Below, one piece after another: positions 8,750 to 14,424 of a DNA stretch of 20,252 nucleotides. Position 1 is the stretch's first letter; the number at the start of each line of letters is the position of its first letter. A model generated the notes under the pieces. The model was not told the origin of the DNA, did not search any database, and saw only the letters and a list, made by a program, of their open reading frames with translations. The stretch covers positions 1 to 20,252 of the forward strand of contig JAUNAO010000008.1 of NCBI GenBank assembly GCA_030527565.1, written 5' to 3'. The translations under genes and the position numbers were made by a program. The stretch comes from Candidatus Saccharimonadota bacterium. GTDB taxonomy: Bacteria; Patescibacteriota; Saccharimonadia; Saccharimonadales; Saccharimonadaceae.

Positions 8750-9103
8750 TGGTGGAGCTGCCGGATACTGCCTCCGGGTCCGAAATACCACCTGGATACC
8801 ATTCTACGTATATAGTCTATCGTTTCGTCTTAGCAATTGCCGCCAGCTGCGATAAACAGAACGAGCGGCTGCCGTGGCAAAATTTTCGAATAATTCCTTG
8901 CCGGAAGAACTACCTTAGCCTCGTAATATAATAATTTACGACCTACGAGAAATTGGACGTAAACCAGCCTAAGTTAAATTAGGCAAAAGCTGGCATGTAA
9001 GCAACATGCGCAGTTTTCGTGTTTTTTACACTTATTAATACTTACGGTATTCAATCGACACGCCTGGCATCTGTTAATAATCCGTCTAAGCTTTGTCAGC
9101 CCC
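8750..9103 (-). ncRNA. ssrA: Transfer-messenger RNA (one-piece tmRNA)
   Basis: tmRNA rescues stalled ribosomes by acting as an alanyl-tRNA and then as a short mRNA for a degradation tag. The RNA is 354 nt. Its ends pair as a 7-bp acceptor, GGGGCTG with CAGCTCC, including the G3-U70 alanine identity pair, and are followed by A and an encoded CCA. A UUUCGGAC element precedes the T-arm, as in other tmRNAs. The probable tag frame ends in PAFA-stop (stop codon at 8979-8981), and the stop lies in a stem GCCTAA/TTAGGC as expected for helix 5. Upstream codons read VKNTKTAHVAYMPAFA, but the resume codon is uncertain (GUA at about 9029 aligns with the E. coli GCA). A pseudoknot follows: TTTACG/CGTAAA plus CTCGTA/TACGAG. 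The T-stem CCGGA/TCCGG is perfect, but its 7-nt loop is GGCAGTA instead of the usual TTCRANT. Confidence 0.93.
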
Positions 9104-9113
9104 AACTAGGTAA

Positions 9114-9142
9114 ATTATAGCATAAACAGGGTTTTTAGACAA
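9114..9142 (-). promoter_or_regulatory. ssrA promoter
   Basis: On the minus strand, TTGTCT (9137-9142), 17 bp, then TGC-TATAAT (hexamer 9114-9119). The mature tmRNA 5' end at 9103 is 10 nt beyond the -10, leaving a few bases for RNase P to remove. The -35 hexamer and spacing match the infC promoter. Confidence 0.8.
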
Positions 9143-9250
9143 TAGAATAAGGCCGGTAACTGCGAGGAAAACCGGCCTTACGTAGAGTGTGGAGTTATTT
9201 TGGCTATAATTTTTGTTTTTACCTTCTGAATAATTTTTTTATTCAGAAGC
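9140..9250 (-). ncRNA. Candidate small non-coding RNA upstream of ssrA
   Basis: A strong minus-strand promoter at 9258-9286 points into a stretch with no ATG. The predicted transcript begins with an 11-bp hairpin, CTTCTGAATAA/TTATTCAGAAG around a 5-nt loop (9223-9249). It continues through an A-rich linker and ends with a 10-bp GC-rich hairpin, TAAGGCCGGT/ACCGGCCTTA (9148-9180), followed by a U-containing tail (TTATTCTATTGT). The ssrA -35 element begins right after it. The length would be about 105-110 nt. I recognise no family and see no SRP-RNA GGAA tetraloop domain. An alternative is that this is simply a long leader of a second ssrA transcript. Confidence 0.45.
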
Positions 9251-9257
9251 TACCTCT

Positions 9258-9286
9258 ATAATACCGCGAAAAAATGCTCATGTCAA
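9258..9286 (-). promoter_or_regulatory. Near-consensus promoter of the candidate sRNA
   Basis: On the minus strand, a perfect TTGACA (9281-9286), a 17-bp spacer and TATTAT (9258-9263). It is the closest match to the sigma-70 consensus in the window. The predicted transcription start (about 9250-9251) abuts an 11-bp hairpin. Confidence 0.65.
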
Positions 9287-9368
9287 TACATTTTTTGAAC
9301 AATTTTTTTACTTTTTCGTAAAGTTTTCCACAAGCATTTTTGCCCCACCAGTAGTCAAAAAGAGTACC

Positions 9369-9428
9369 GCTATTGCTTTAAAATAGCATAAGTTTTAAAG
9401 CCTCTAAGCATAGACGGAAAAATTTCCG
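9369..9428 (+). promoter_or_regulatory. comM leader with mutually exclusive hairpins
   Basis: GCTATT/AATAGC (9369-9387) and the longer GCTTTAAAA/TTTTAAAGC (9375-9401) overlap and cannot form together. A third hairpin, CGGAA/TTCCG, follows at 9415-9428. They lie 46-105 nt before the comM ATG. This resembles an attenuator or protein-responsive leader, but I match no known riboswitch. The only promoter I can suggest is weak (TTGAAC 9295-9300, 18 bp, TAAAGT 9319-9324). The rest of 9287-9473 is AT-rich without other visible signals. Confidence 0.4.
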
Positions 9429-9473
9429 CAGGTATGGGTTGAAAAGAAATTTTGACTGTGCTAAAGAAAGCGC

Positions 9474-10979
9474 ATGATAGCAAAAATATATTCGGCGATT
9501 CCCTACGGCTTTGATGGCCGCGTCGTTGAGGTTGAGGGAGATATGAATCGGGGGCTGCCAGCGTTCAATATTGTCGGGATGGCAAGCAAAACAATTAATG
9601 AGGCAAAAGAACGTGTCAGGAGTGCCTTGGTGAATTCGGGATTTTCTTTTCCCGACAAAAAGGTAACAATTAATCTTGCGCCGGCGGATCTACTGAAAGA
9701 TGGCGCTTATCTTGATCTGCCGATTGCGTTGTCGGTCTTAATCTTATCGAAGCAATTATTACCAAATGATGCGATGGGCAAACTATTTGTTGGAGAACTT
9801 TCTCTTGACGGGAAGTTAAGACCGGTAAAAGGTATCATCAATATCATAGAGGAGGCGAAGAGGCATGGTGTTACAGAGGTTTTTATACCAATAGCCAATT
9901 TAAGCCAAGCGGCGATGATTACGGGCGTCACCATTTATGGTGTCGATACGCTAAAGGGCCTTTTCCTACATTTGAAACACCAACATGAGTGTTTGTCGGC
10001 TCATGATATGGAACCGCTAAAAACGGCCGAAAAAGAGCCCACAGGGCCAGTTTTGGACCATATTCGTGGGCAGAAATTGGCAAAGCGGGCAATGGCGGTG
10101 GCGATCGCTGGACATCATAACATTCTAATTTCCGGTCCGCCTGGGGCTGGAAAAACTTTGCTTGCCAAGGCGGCGGCCAATCTGTTGCCCGAACCATCAA
10201 TTAATGAGAAAACTGGCGTTACGAAGATTTATTCTTTAGCGGGGCTCGCTACGGATGAAATTATTGAGGTGCGTCCGTTTCGTTCGCCGCATCATACCGC
10301 AAGTGCGACCTCTATTATAGGTGGGGCGGCTGGTCCTGGAGAAGTCTCATTGGCCCATAAAGGCATTCTTTTTCTCGATGAAATACCGGAATTCCCGAGA
10401 TCAGTCCTCGAGGCATTAAGGCAACCGCTTGAAGATAAGACTATTGTTGTCTCTAGGGCGAACCGGAAGACAACTTATCCTGCGGACTTTATGTTGGTTG
10501 CTACGATGAACCCTTGTCCATGCGGATATCTCGGAGATCCAACGCATGAATGTAAATGTTCTGAGACACAAATTCAAAACTATCAGAAGCGCCTATCGGG
10601 CCCACTTTTCGATCGTATAGATATGCATATAAACGTTGAGAAAGTTGATAATTCTGATCTGTTAAGTCCCTTAATAACAGATAAGCATGAGCATAGTGTT
10701 GTAAAAAATAATATAACAGAGGCGATTCGACGCCAAGAAGTTAGATTTGGGAAAACTGGTATTTTTAATAGTTCCCTCACTTCTTTTGAAGTCTCCACAA
10801 AATTAACGCTCGAGCCGGCAGCGAAAAAGATGCTGGCGGAGGCGTCTGAACGGCTCAATCTTTCGGCGAGAGCCTATTTTAAAGTAATAAAAGTGGCGCA
10901 AACGATTGCGGACCTTGATGGCTCGGACGTAATTTTACAAAAACATTTAGCAGAAGCTTTAACTTACCGAAAAAGATAA
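9474..10979 (+). CDS. comM: ComM-type Mg-chelatase-like AAA+ ATPase (YifB family)
   Basis: ComM is a hexameric AAA+ helicase that drives branch migration when incoming single-stranded DNA recombines during natural transformation. At 501 aa it has the full family length. The N-terminal domain (about 1-170, a ribosomal S5-like fold) has the hallmark GLPAFNIVGMASKTINEAKERVRSAL. The ATPase core shows Walker A SGPPGAGKT (residues 220-228), Walker B GILFLDEIPEF (about 298-308) and the RSPHH motif. It also has the Cys-rich NPCPCGYLGDPTHECKC segment typical of this family, then a C-terminal helical domain. The ATG at 9474 gives the conserved YSA...G...EV start. The ribosome site is weak (AAAGAAAG). 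It diverges from ssrA and is followed closely by the infC promoter. Its presence fits a naturally competent lifestyle, although no other com genes are visible here. Confidence 0.93.
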   Translation: MIAKIYSAIPYGFDGRVVEVEGDMNRGLPAFNIVGMASKTINEAKERVRSALVNSGFSFPDKKVTINLAPADLLKDGAYLDLPIALSVLILSKQLLPNDAMGKLFVGELSLDGKLRPVKGIINIIEEAKRHGVTEVFIPIANLSQAAMITGVTIYGVDTLKGLFLHLKHQHECLSAHDMEPLKTAEKEPTGPVLDHIRGQKLAKRAMAVAIAGHHNILISGPPGAGKTLLAKAAANLLPEPSINEKTGVTKIYSLAGLATDEIIEVRPFRSPHHTASATSIIGGAAGPGEVSLAHKGILFLDEIPEFPRSVLEALRQPLEDKTIVVSRANRKTTYPADFMLVATMNPCPCGYLGDPTHECKCSETQIQNYQKRLSGPLFDRIDMHINVEKVDNSDLLSPLITDKHEHSVVKNNITEAIRRQEVRFGKTGIFNSSLTSFEVSTKLTLEPAAKKMLAEASERLNLSARAYFKVIKVAQTIADLDGSDVILQKHLAEALTYRKR

Positions 10980-10987
10980 AATAACCC

Positions 10988-11016
10988 TTGTCTTTTTTAT
11001 GGTTTTTTGGTATAAT
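10988..11016 (+). promoter_or_regulatory. infC operon promoter
   Basis: TTGTCT (10988-10993), 17 bp, then TGG-TATAAT (hexamer 11011-11016). Transcription should begin near 11023, giving a leader of about 26 nt before the AUA start. It begins 8 nt after the comM stop codon. Confidence 0.8.
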
Positions 11017-11048
11017 CTTTACAGGTTAATTCAAGAGAAAGGACTATC

Positions 11049-11567
11049 ATAAAAAGTACATCACGCACTCGCCTCAACGGAGAAATTCGATATCCTGAGG
11101 TGCGCGTAATTGGTCCAAGTGGCGAACAACTTGGCATAATGTCGAGTCGGGAGGCACAACTTCTCGCGAAGGAGCAGGGTGTTGATTTAGTGGAAATTGC
11201 CGCTAATGCGAACCCGCCGGTCGTTAAGATCATCGATTGGGGTAAATATCAGTACCAAAAGATGAAAGAAGAGGCTAAAAATCGTAAGAAGGCTCGCGAG
11301 AAACAATCCGAGCTTAAGCAAATGAAGATTGGTCTCAAAATTAGCGATAATGACCTTAACATTAAAGTCCGTAAAATGCGTGGATTCCTTGACGATGGAG
11401 ATCGAGTAAAGATTATGATCGTTTTCAAGGGGCGTGAAATGGCGCATAAAGAGCTCGGGCCAGCACTACTCGATAAAGTAGTAGCCTTGCTCGGGGAAGA
11501 CGCACTCATGGAGGGTAAACCACAAATGAGCGGACGAAACTTGTCAGTTCAGGTACGGAAGAAGTAA
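11049..11567 (+). CDS. infC: Translation initiation factor IF-3 with a non-canonical AUA start
   Basis: IF3 binds the 30S subunit, prevents premature 50S joining and proofreads the start codon and initiator tRNA. From 11049 it is 172 aa, the normal length. The N-domain signature RLNGEIRYPEVRVIG and the C-domain (KKAREKQSELKQMKIGLKISDND onward, ending GRNLSVQVRKK) are clear. No ATG, GTG or TTG lies between the in-frame stop at 11013 and GTG at 11100, and the GTG would remove the conserved N-terminal signature. The ribosome site AAAGGA (11038-11043) is 5 nt before ATA (11049) and only 2 nt before ATC (11046). Neighbouring genes use 6-8 nt, so ATA is the better choice. E. coli infC uses AUU for autoregulation by IF3 itself, and this looks like the same device with a different codon. 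It leads the rpmI-rplT-rpmB operon. Confidence 0.93.
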   Translation: MKSTSRTRLNGEIRYPEVRVIGPSGEQLGIMSSREAQLLAKEQGVDLVEIAANANPPVVKIIDWGKYQYQKMKEEAKNRKKAREKQSELKQMKIGLKISDNDLNIKVRKMRGFLDDGDRVKIMIVFKGREMAHKELGPALLDKVVALLGEDALMEGKPQMSGRNLSVQVRKK

Positions 11568-11630
11568 TTTCCTACTTCCACGGCCCCTGATTGTACATTA
11601 GAATAATAACTATAAACTAAAGGAAAACCT

Positions 11631-11825
11631 ATGCCAAAGTTAAAAACGCATAAAGGTACCGCTAAGCGTGTTAAGATTACCGGCTCTGGTAAAATTACCC
11701 GCGAACGGGCATTCGGGAATCATATTCTCGCGAAGAAATCTAAAGCTAGAAAGCGCAACATGAAAACTGCTGCAGCGATTAATGGCAAAATCAAGAAAAA
11801 CGTTAAGACTGCATTAGGAGTTTAA
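11631..11825 (+). CDS. rpmI: 50S ribosomal protein L35
   Basis: This is a 64-aa, strongly basic protein of the large subunit. The start MPKLKTHKGTAKRVKITGSGKI matches the L35 N-terminal signature (MPK-K-TH...KR...TG-GK), and the rest is rich in Lys, Arg and Ala. Length is typical. AAAGGA lies 6 nt before the ATG. It sits 63 nt after infC and 2 nt before rplT in the classic IF3-L35-L20 order, so it is probably co-transcribed from the infC promoter. In E. coli L20 represses this operon. I cannot assign an L20 site in the short gap, although a small hairpin spans the end of infC. Confidence 0.97.
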   Translation: MPKLKTHKGTAKRVKITGSGKITRERAFGNHILAKKSKARKRNMKTAAAINGKIKKNVKTALGV

Positions 11826-11827
11826 TC

Positions 11828-12175
11828 ATGAGAGTAAAACGTGGTGTGGCAGCACACGCAAAGCATAAGAAAATTTTGAACGCAGCTAAGGGGATGCAGC
11901 ACTATCGCACCCGAAGCTTCCGACTCGCTAACCAAGGCGTCATCAAAGCGCTTCGATATAGCTACCGGGATCGCCGAAACCGAAAACGCGATCTTCGTGC
12001 AATCTGGATTACGCGCATCAATAACGCTTCTCGGGAACTTGATCTTTCCTACTCGCAGTTAATTGCGGGAATGAAAGCTAAGAACATTAACCTTGATCGA
12101 AAAGTACTTGCGGATCTCGCAGTTAATAATCCAGAGGCGTTTAAGAAAATTGTTAATACTGTGAAGGAGAAATAA
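11828..12175 (+). CDS. rplT: 50S ribosomal protein L20
   Basis: L20 (115 aa) binds 23S rRNA early in 50S assembly. The long basic N-terminal extension begins MRVKRGVAAHAKHKKILNAA and is followed by GMQHYRTRSFRLANQGV and YSYRDRRNRKRDLRAIWITRIN, the core family signature. The C-terminal globular domain (LSYSQLIAGMKAKNINLDRKVLADLA) is complete. AGGAG lies 7 nt upstream of the ATG and overlaps the end of rpmI. rpmB starts 1 nt after its stop, so the three ribosomal genes are almost certainly translated in series. Confidence 0.98.
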   Translation: MRVKRGVAAHAKHKKILNAAKGMQHYRTRSFRLANQGVIKALRYSYRDRRNRKRDLRAIWITRINNASRELDLSYSQLIAGMKAKNINLDRKVLADLAVNNPEAFKKIVNTVKEK

Positions 12176-12176
12176 G

Positions 12177-12392
12177 ATGGCAGTTTGCGAAATTTCTGGA
12201 AAAGGCAAAATGTATGGTCACAATGTTTCCTTCTCGCAGCGGCATACGCGAAAGGTCTTCAAACCAAACGTTTCGAAACGAACTTTGATAATCGATGGCA
12301 AGAAAGTTAAATGTAATATTTCGACTTCAGCACTTCGAACTTTGAAGAAAAAAGGCATCGTTGACAGCCCAAAAGCTAAAGCGAACAAATAA
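12177..12392 (+). CDS. rpmB: 50S ribosomal protein L28
   Basis: A 71-aa basic protein of the large subunit. The N-terminal CEISGKGKMYGHNVSFSQRHTRKVFKPN matches L28 (C-.TGK....GNNVSH....T.R.F.PN), followed by V..........L...S...L......G. It has a single Cys in the N-terminal motif and no CxxC pair, so it is not the zinc-binding form. AAGGAG stands 7 nt before the ATG. rpmB is not part of the usual infC-rpmI-rplT operon in model bacteria, so its place here is a lineage feature. A strong bidirectional terminator follows. Confidence 0.95.
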   Translation: MAVCEISGKGKMYGHNVSFSQRHTRKVFKPNVSKRTLIIDGKKVKCNISTSALRTLKKKGIVDSPKAKANK

Positions 12393-12401
12393 CTAGTTCA
12401 C

Positions 12402-12430
12402 AAAAAGCCAGCCGGATGGGCTGGTTTTTT
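12402..12430. terminator. Bidirectional terminator between rpmB and rnpB
   Basis: The stem CCAGCC/GGCTGG (12408-12413 and 12419-12424) has loop GGATG. On the plus strand it is followed by T6 (12425-12430), ending the infC operon. On the minus strand it is followed by C and T5, ending rnpB, whose 3' end lies at about 12431. Confidence 0.9.
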
Positions 12431-12771
12431 GACGATGAGCCGTCAGTAAGCCGGGTTCTGTAATCTTACAGAAGTAAAACCGATGATCATCTATCTAGGC
12501 ACTACATTGCTATAGCACTCGAGCGGTGAGCGTGCATCCTCGGGTCGAGGTTGATAGCACTCCTTGCAACAGGTAGGGTTTGCCGCCGCATCGTATCGCT
12601 ACAACGCGCTGTGAGCTCTTACCTCACTCTTTTCACCCTTACCTCCGAAGAGGCGGTTTTGTTTCTGTGGTACTTTCCCTATCCTTGCGGACGGTCGCCG
12701 TTAGCGACTACCATTCCCTGTGTTGCCCGGACTTTCCTCTTGTAAAAAACAAGCGACCATCTTTCAGGCTC
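12431..12771 (-). ncRNA. rnpB: RNase P RNA (bacterial type A-like)
   Basis: This is the catalytic RNA that removes 5' leaders from tRNA and tmRNA precursors. The minus strand carries the near-universal 5' block GAGGAAAGTCCGGGCAACAC and the 3' block ACAGAACCCGGCTTA, which pair to form P4, plus GGCAAACCC and GCCTAGAT. P1 is formed by GAGCC (12767-12771) with GGCTC (12437-12441). The length is about 340 nt. Where L15/L16 normally presents a GGU that pairs with tRNA CCA, I see only a short hairpin (12532-12560) with no GGU. It is transcribed from a promoter buried in the 3' end of the Nudix-RNase H gene and stops at the terminator shared with rpmB. The exact 5' and 3' ends are estimates. Confidence 0.95.
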
Positions 12772-12777
12772 CAACAG

Positions 12778-12807
12778 ATTATATCACGGGGTTCAAGATC
12801 TGGTCAA
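12778..12807 (-). promoter_or_regulatory. rnpB promoter, inside the 3' end of the upstream gene
   Basis: On the minus strand, TTGACC (12802-12807), 18 bp, then TGA-TATAAT (hexamer 12778-12783). The -10 overlaps the stop codon of the Nudix-RNase H gene. Start of transcription is predicted at about 12771. Confidence 0.8.
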
Positions 12808-13633
12808 TAGCTTCGTTTGCTTCGGTGTCAGCAACGACGTTCGAAGAACGCTGGACGTGAGTAAATGAAACATTTTCGAAATTCTTTAATAATTCTTTAA
12901 TGTCTCGATAAATTGGCATGATGTCTTTATTTTTTACCGAGAAAATACCGTTGAGTTGGTTAACTACCATTAGGCTATCGGAAACAAAGCGGACTGACTT
13001 TAATCCCTTTTCAATTGCTAATTCAACACCTTTTCGCATGGCATAATATTCGGCCACCCTAGAAGTTGCGAAGCCAATGAATTCGCCGCCTTGCGCAATG
13101 ACTTGGCCGGCACTATCGTAGATACAATAGCCGATTCCGGACGGCCCCGGATTGCCTCGCGAGGCGCCATCAACGTACACGGTTGCGGAATTCGCAGTTG
13201 AGCGCGGGGTTGTATTATTTGGCGTAAGTTTATTTTCCTCGATTTCAAACACGGAAGCGGAGGCTTCGCTAAGATGGACTGTTGTTTCGCTAGGATCTTT
13301 AATGAATTTATAGGCAGTATAGCGTCCGAGAGGGTTTATTTTCTGGTCCTTGGAAATACCAACTTCGTAAACTATGTAAAGATTGCTCAACCGACTAGCG
13401 CCCTCTAACCCGAGAAAAGTGATAACATCTTTTAACTTAACCGAAGTTGCGGTAAGCCCGGTAAACTCAGCCAAAGCGCGCGCCATGGCTTCTTCTGGCT
13501 GTTCGCCAAACTTAATCTTCCCGGTTGGGAGCTCCCAAAAAACCGGCGCCTCAGAACGGGACCGGCTTCGTTTCAAAATTAGAACCCCGTTTTCGTTTCT
13601 AACAATTCCAACTACTCGAATTCTCTGTTTCAT
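12779..13633 (-). CDS. Nudix-like domain fused to RNase HI
   Basis: The product is 284 aa from the ATG at 13633. Residues about 1-110 form a Nudix-type fold with the box at about 38-60, but the box is degenerate: the REUxEE core reads RALAEF, so two of the metal-binding glutamates are missing. Hydrolase activity is doubtful and the domain may only bind a nucleotide or RNA (inference). Residues about 149-284 are an RNase HI domain with an intact catalytic set: Asp155 (YVDGASRGNPGP), Glu195 (AEYYA), Asp219 (VSDSLMVV) and Asp269 (NVVADTEAN). This domain should cut RNA in RNA-DNA hybrids. A GTG two codons upstream (13639) is possible, but AAAAGAG lies 5 nt before the ATG and abuts the GTG, so I prefer the ATG. 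It has its own promoter and a structured leader of about 145 nt. Confidence 0.88.
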   Translation of the reverse strand: MKQRIRVVGIVRNENGVLILKRSRSRSEAPVFWELPTGKIKFGEQPEEAMARALAEFTGLTATSVKLKDVITFLGLEGASRLSNLYIVYEVGISKDQKINPLGRYTAYKFIKDPSETTVHLSEASASVFEIEENKLTPNNTTPRSTANSATVYVDGASRGNPGPSGIGYCIYDSAGQVIAQGGEFIGFATSRVAEYYAMRKGVELAIEKGLKSVRFVSDSLMVVNQLNGIFSVKNKDIMPIYRDIKELLKNFENVSFTHVQRSSNVVADTEANEAIDQILNPVI

Positions 13634-13639
13634 GCCCAC

Positions 13640-13778
13640 TCTTTTCAGGAACCCTGCTGACCTGTTTTCCCCGTAATATATACAAGGTGGGTAAAATCTT
13701 ATGCGATATGTCCACGGACATAAGCCACGAAATCCCTAAAACATGATTATTCAGGAAAATCATGTCGCCAACAGGGCT
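13640..13778 (-). promoter_or_regulatory. Structured 5' leader of the Nudix-RNase H gene
   Basis: The predicted leader (about 145 nt) contains an 8-bp hairpin ACATGATT/AATCATGT (13741-13765) enclosed by CCCT/AGGG. Below it are two competing stems that share the same bases: TATGTCC/GGACATA (13707-13722) and CTTATG/CATAAG (13698-13724). A leader of this length is unusual in a window where most transcripts have little or none. I recognise no riboswitch. Confidence 0.4.
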
Positions 13779-13784
13779 AATTTA

Positions 13785-13813
13785 ATTATACCAAAAATGT
13801 AAAAAACTGTAAA
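13785..13813 (-). promoter_or_regulatory. Promoter of the Nudix-RNase H gene, inside the site-2 protease gene
   Basis: On the minus strand, TTTACA (13808-13813), 17 bp, then TGG-TATAAT (hexamer 13785-13790). It overlaps the last codons and the stop of the upstream protease gene. Transcription should start near 13778. Confidence 0.75.
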
Positions 13814-14424
13814 ATTGCGTTCATGCCGTTTAGCATGAGACTCGAAAAGACGTCGCTAAAAAGGAAGATGAGAAGATAAATTACGATGACGCCATATCTT
13901 TCGAGATAGGCTAAGAGATTGCGAACCTGATCCGGAGAAATTGCATAGAGAACGCGTGAACCGTCAAGCGGAGGAATTGGGATCAGATTAAATAGCATAA
14001 AACCGAGATTTACAACGATTAATTCGGCGAAAATGAATGCTGGGACTTCACCACCAACACCATAAAGAAGTCCGGAAAAATGGCCAATTAAAAACGCAAT
14101 GAAAGCAATCAGAAAATTCGTAAGTGGACCCGAAACCGCTACTAGGGCCATTCCCCATTCTTTCCCTTTTAAATTATGATAGTTGACTGGGACTGGTTTT
14201 GCGCCACCAAAAACTGGAGCGCCAAGAATATATAAAACTACTGGAACTAGAATCGACATATACGGGTCGATATGTTTTAATGGGTTAAAACTGAGCCGCC
14301 CAGCATTCTTAGCAGTTTCATCGCCAAGAAGATAGGCAACGCCACCATGAGCCAGTTCATGCAAAATAACAGAAAAAACTGTAATTATAAGAATAATGAC
14401 TATATATAATATATTCGTGTTCAT
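13786..14424 (-). CDS. Site-2 protease family (M50) zinc metalloprotease
   Basis: This is an intramembrane zinc protease of 212 aa with about five or six membrane segments. The zinc motif HELAHG (His22, Glu23, His26) lies in the first transmembrane helix, and the third ligand is the Asp of NLIPIPPLDGSRVL (Asp154), as in the compact SpoIVFB/S2P-like group. There is no PDZ domain. Such enzymes cleave membrane-bound regulators or clear membrane peptides, and no obvious substrate is encoded nearby. The ATG directly abuts the stop of the preceding gene (TAAATG) and has no Shine-Dalgarno of its own, so translation depends on coupling. It is the last gene of the thrS-led cluster. Confidence 0.92.
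   Translation of the reverse strand: MNTNILYIVIILIITVFSVILHELAHGGVAYLLGDETAKNAGRLSFNPLKHIDPYMSILVPVVLYILGAPVFGGAKPVPVNYHNLKGKEWGMALVAVSGPLTNFLIAFIAFLIGHFSGLLYGVGGEVPAFIFAELIVVNLGFMLFNLIPIPPLDGSRVLYAISPDQVRNLLAYLERYGVIVIYLLIFLFSDVFSSLMLNGMNAILQFFTFLV

Noticed and set aside
8749-8931. A 60-codon plus-strand open frame
   Set aside because: It lies antisense to the 3' half of tmRNA, whose structure fully explains the sequence.
9148-9180. SRP (4.5S) RNA as an identity for the GC-rich hairpin
   Set aside because: The stem is uninterrupted with a 13-nt loop and lacks the GGAA tetraloop and the conserved asymmetric loops of the SRP RNA domain.
8530-9473. Possible replication origin near gyrase, in an AT-rich gap at a strand switch
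   Set aside because: Only one near-match to a DnaA box (TTTTCCACA, 9324-9332) plus one poorer match, no cluster, and dnaA/dnaN are not present. Gene strands also switch back 3 kb to the right.
13602-13766. A 54-codon minus-strand frame in the leader of the Nudix-RNase H gene
   Set aside because: No ribosome site, its start codon is part of an 8-bp hairpin, and it runs out of frame into the real gene.
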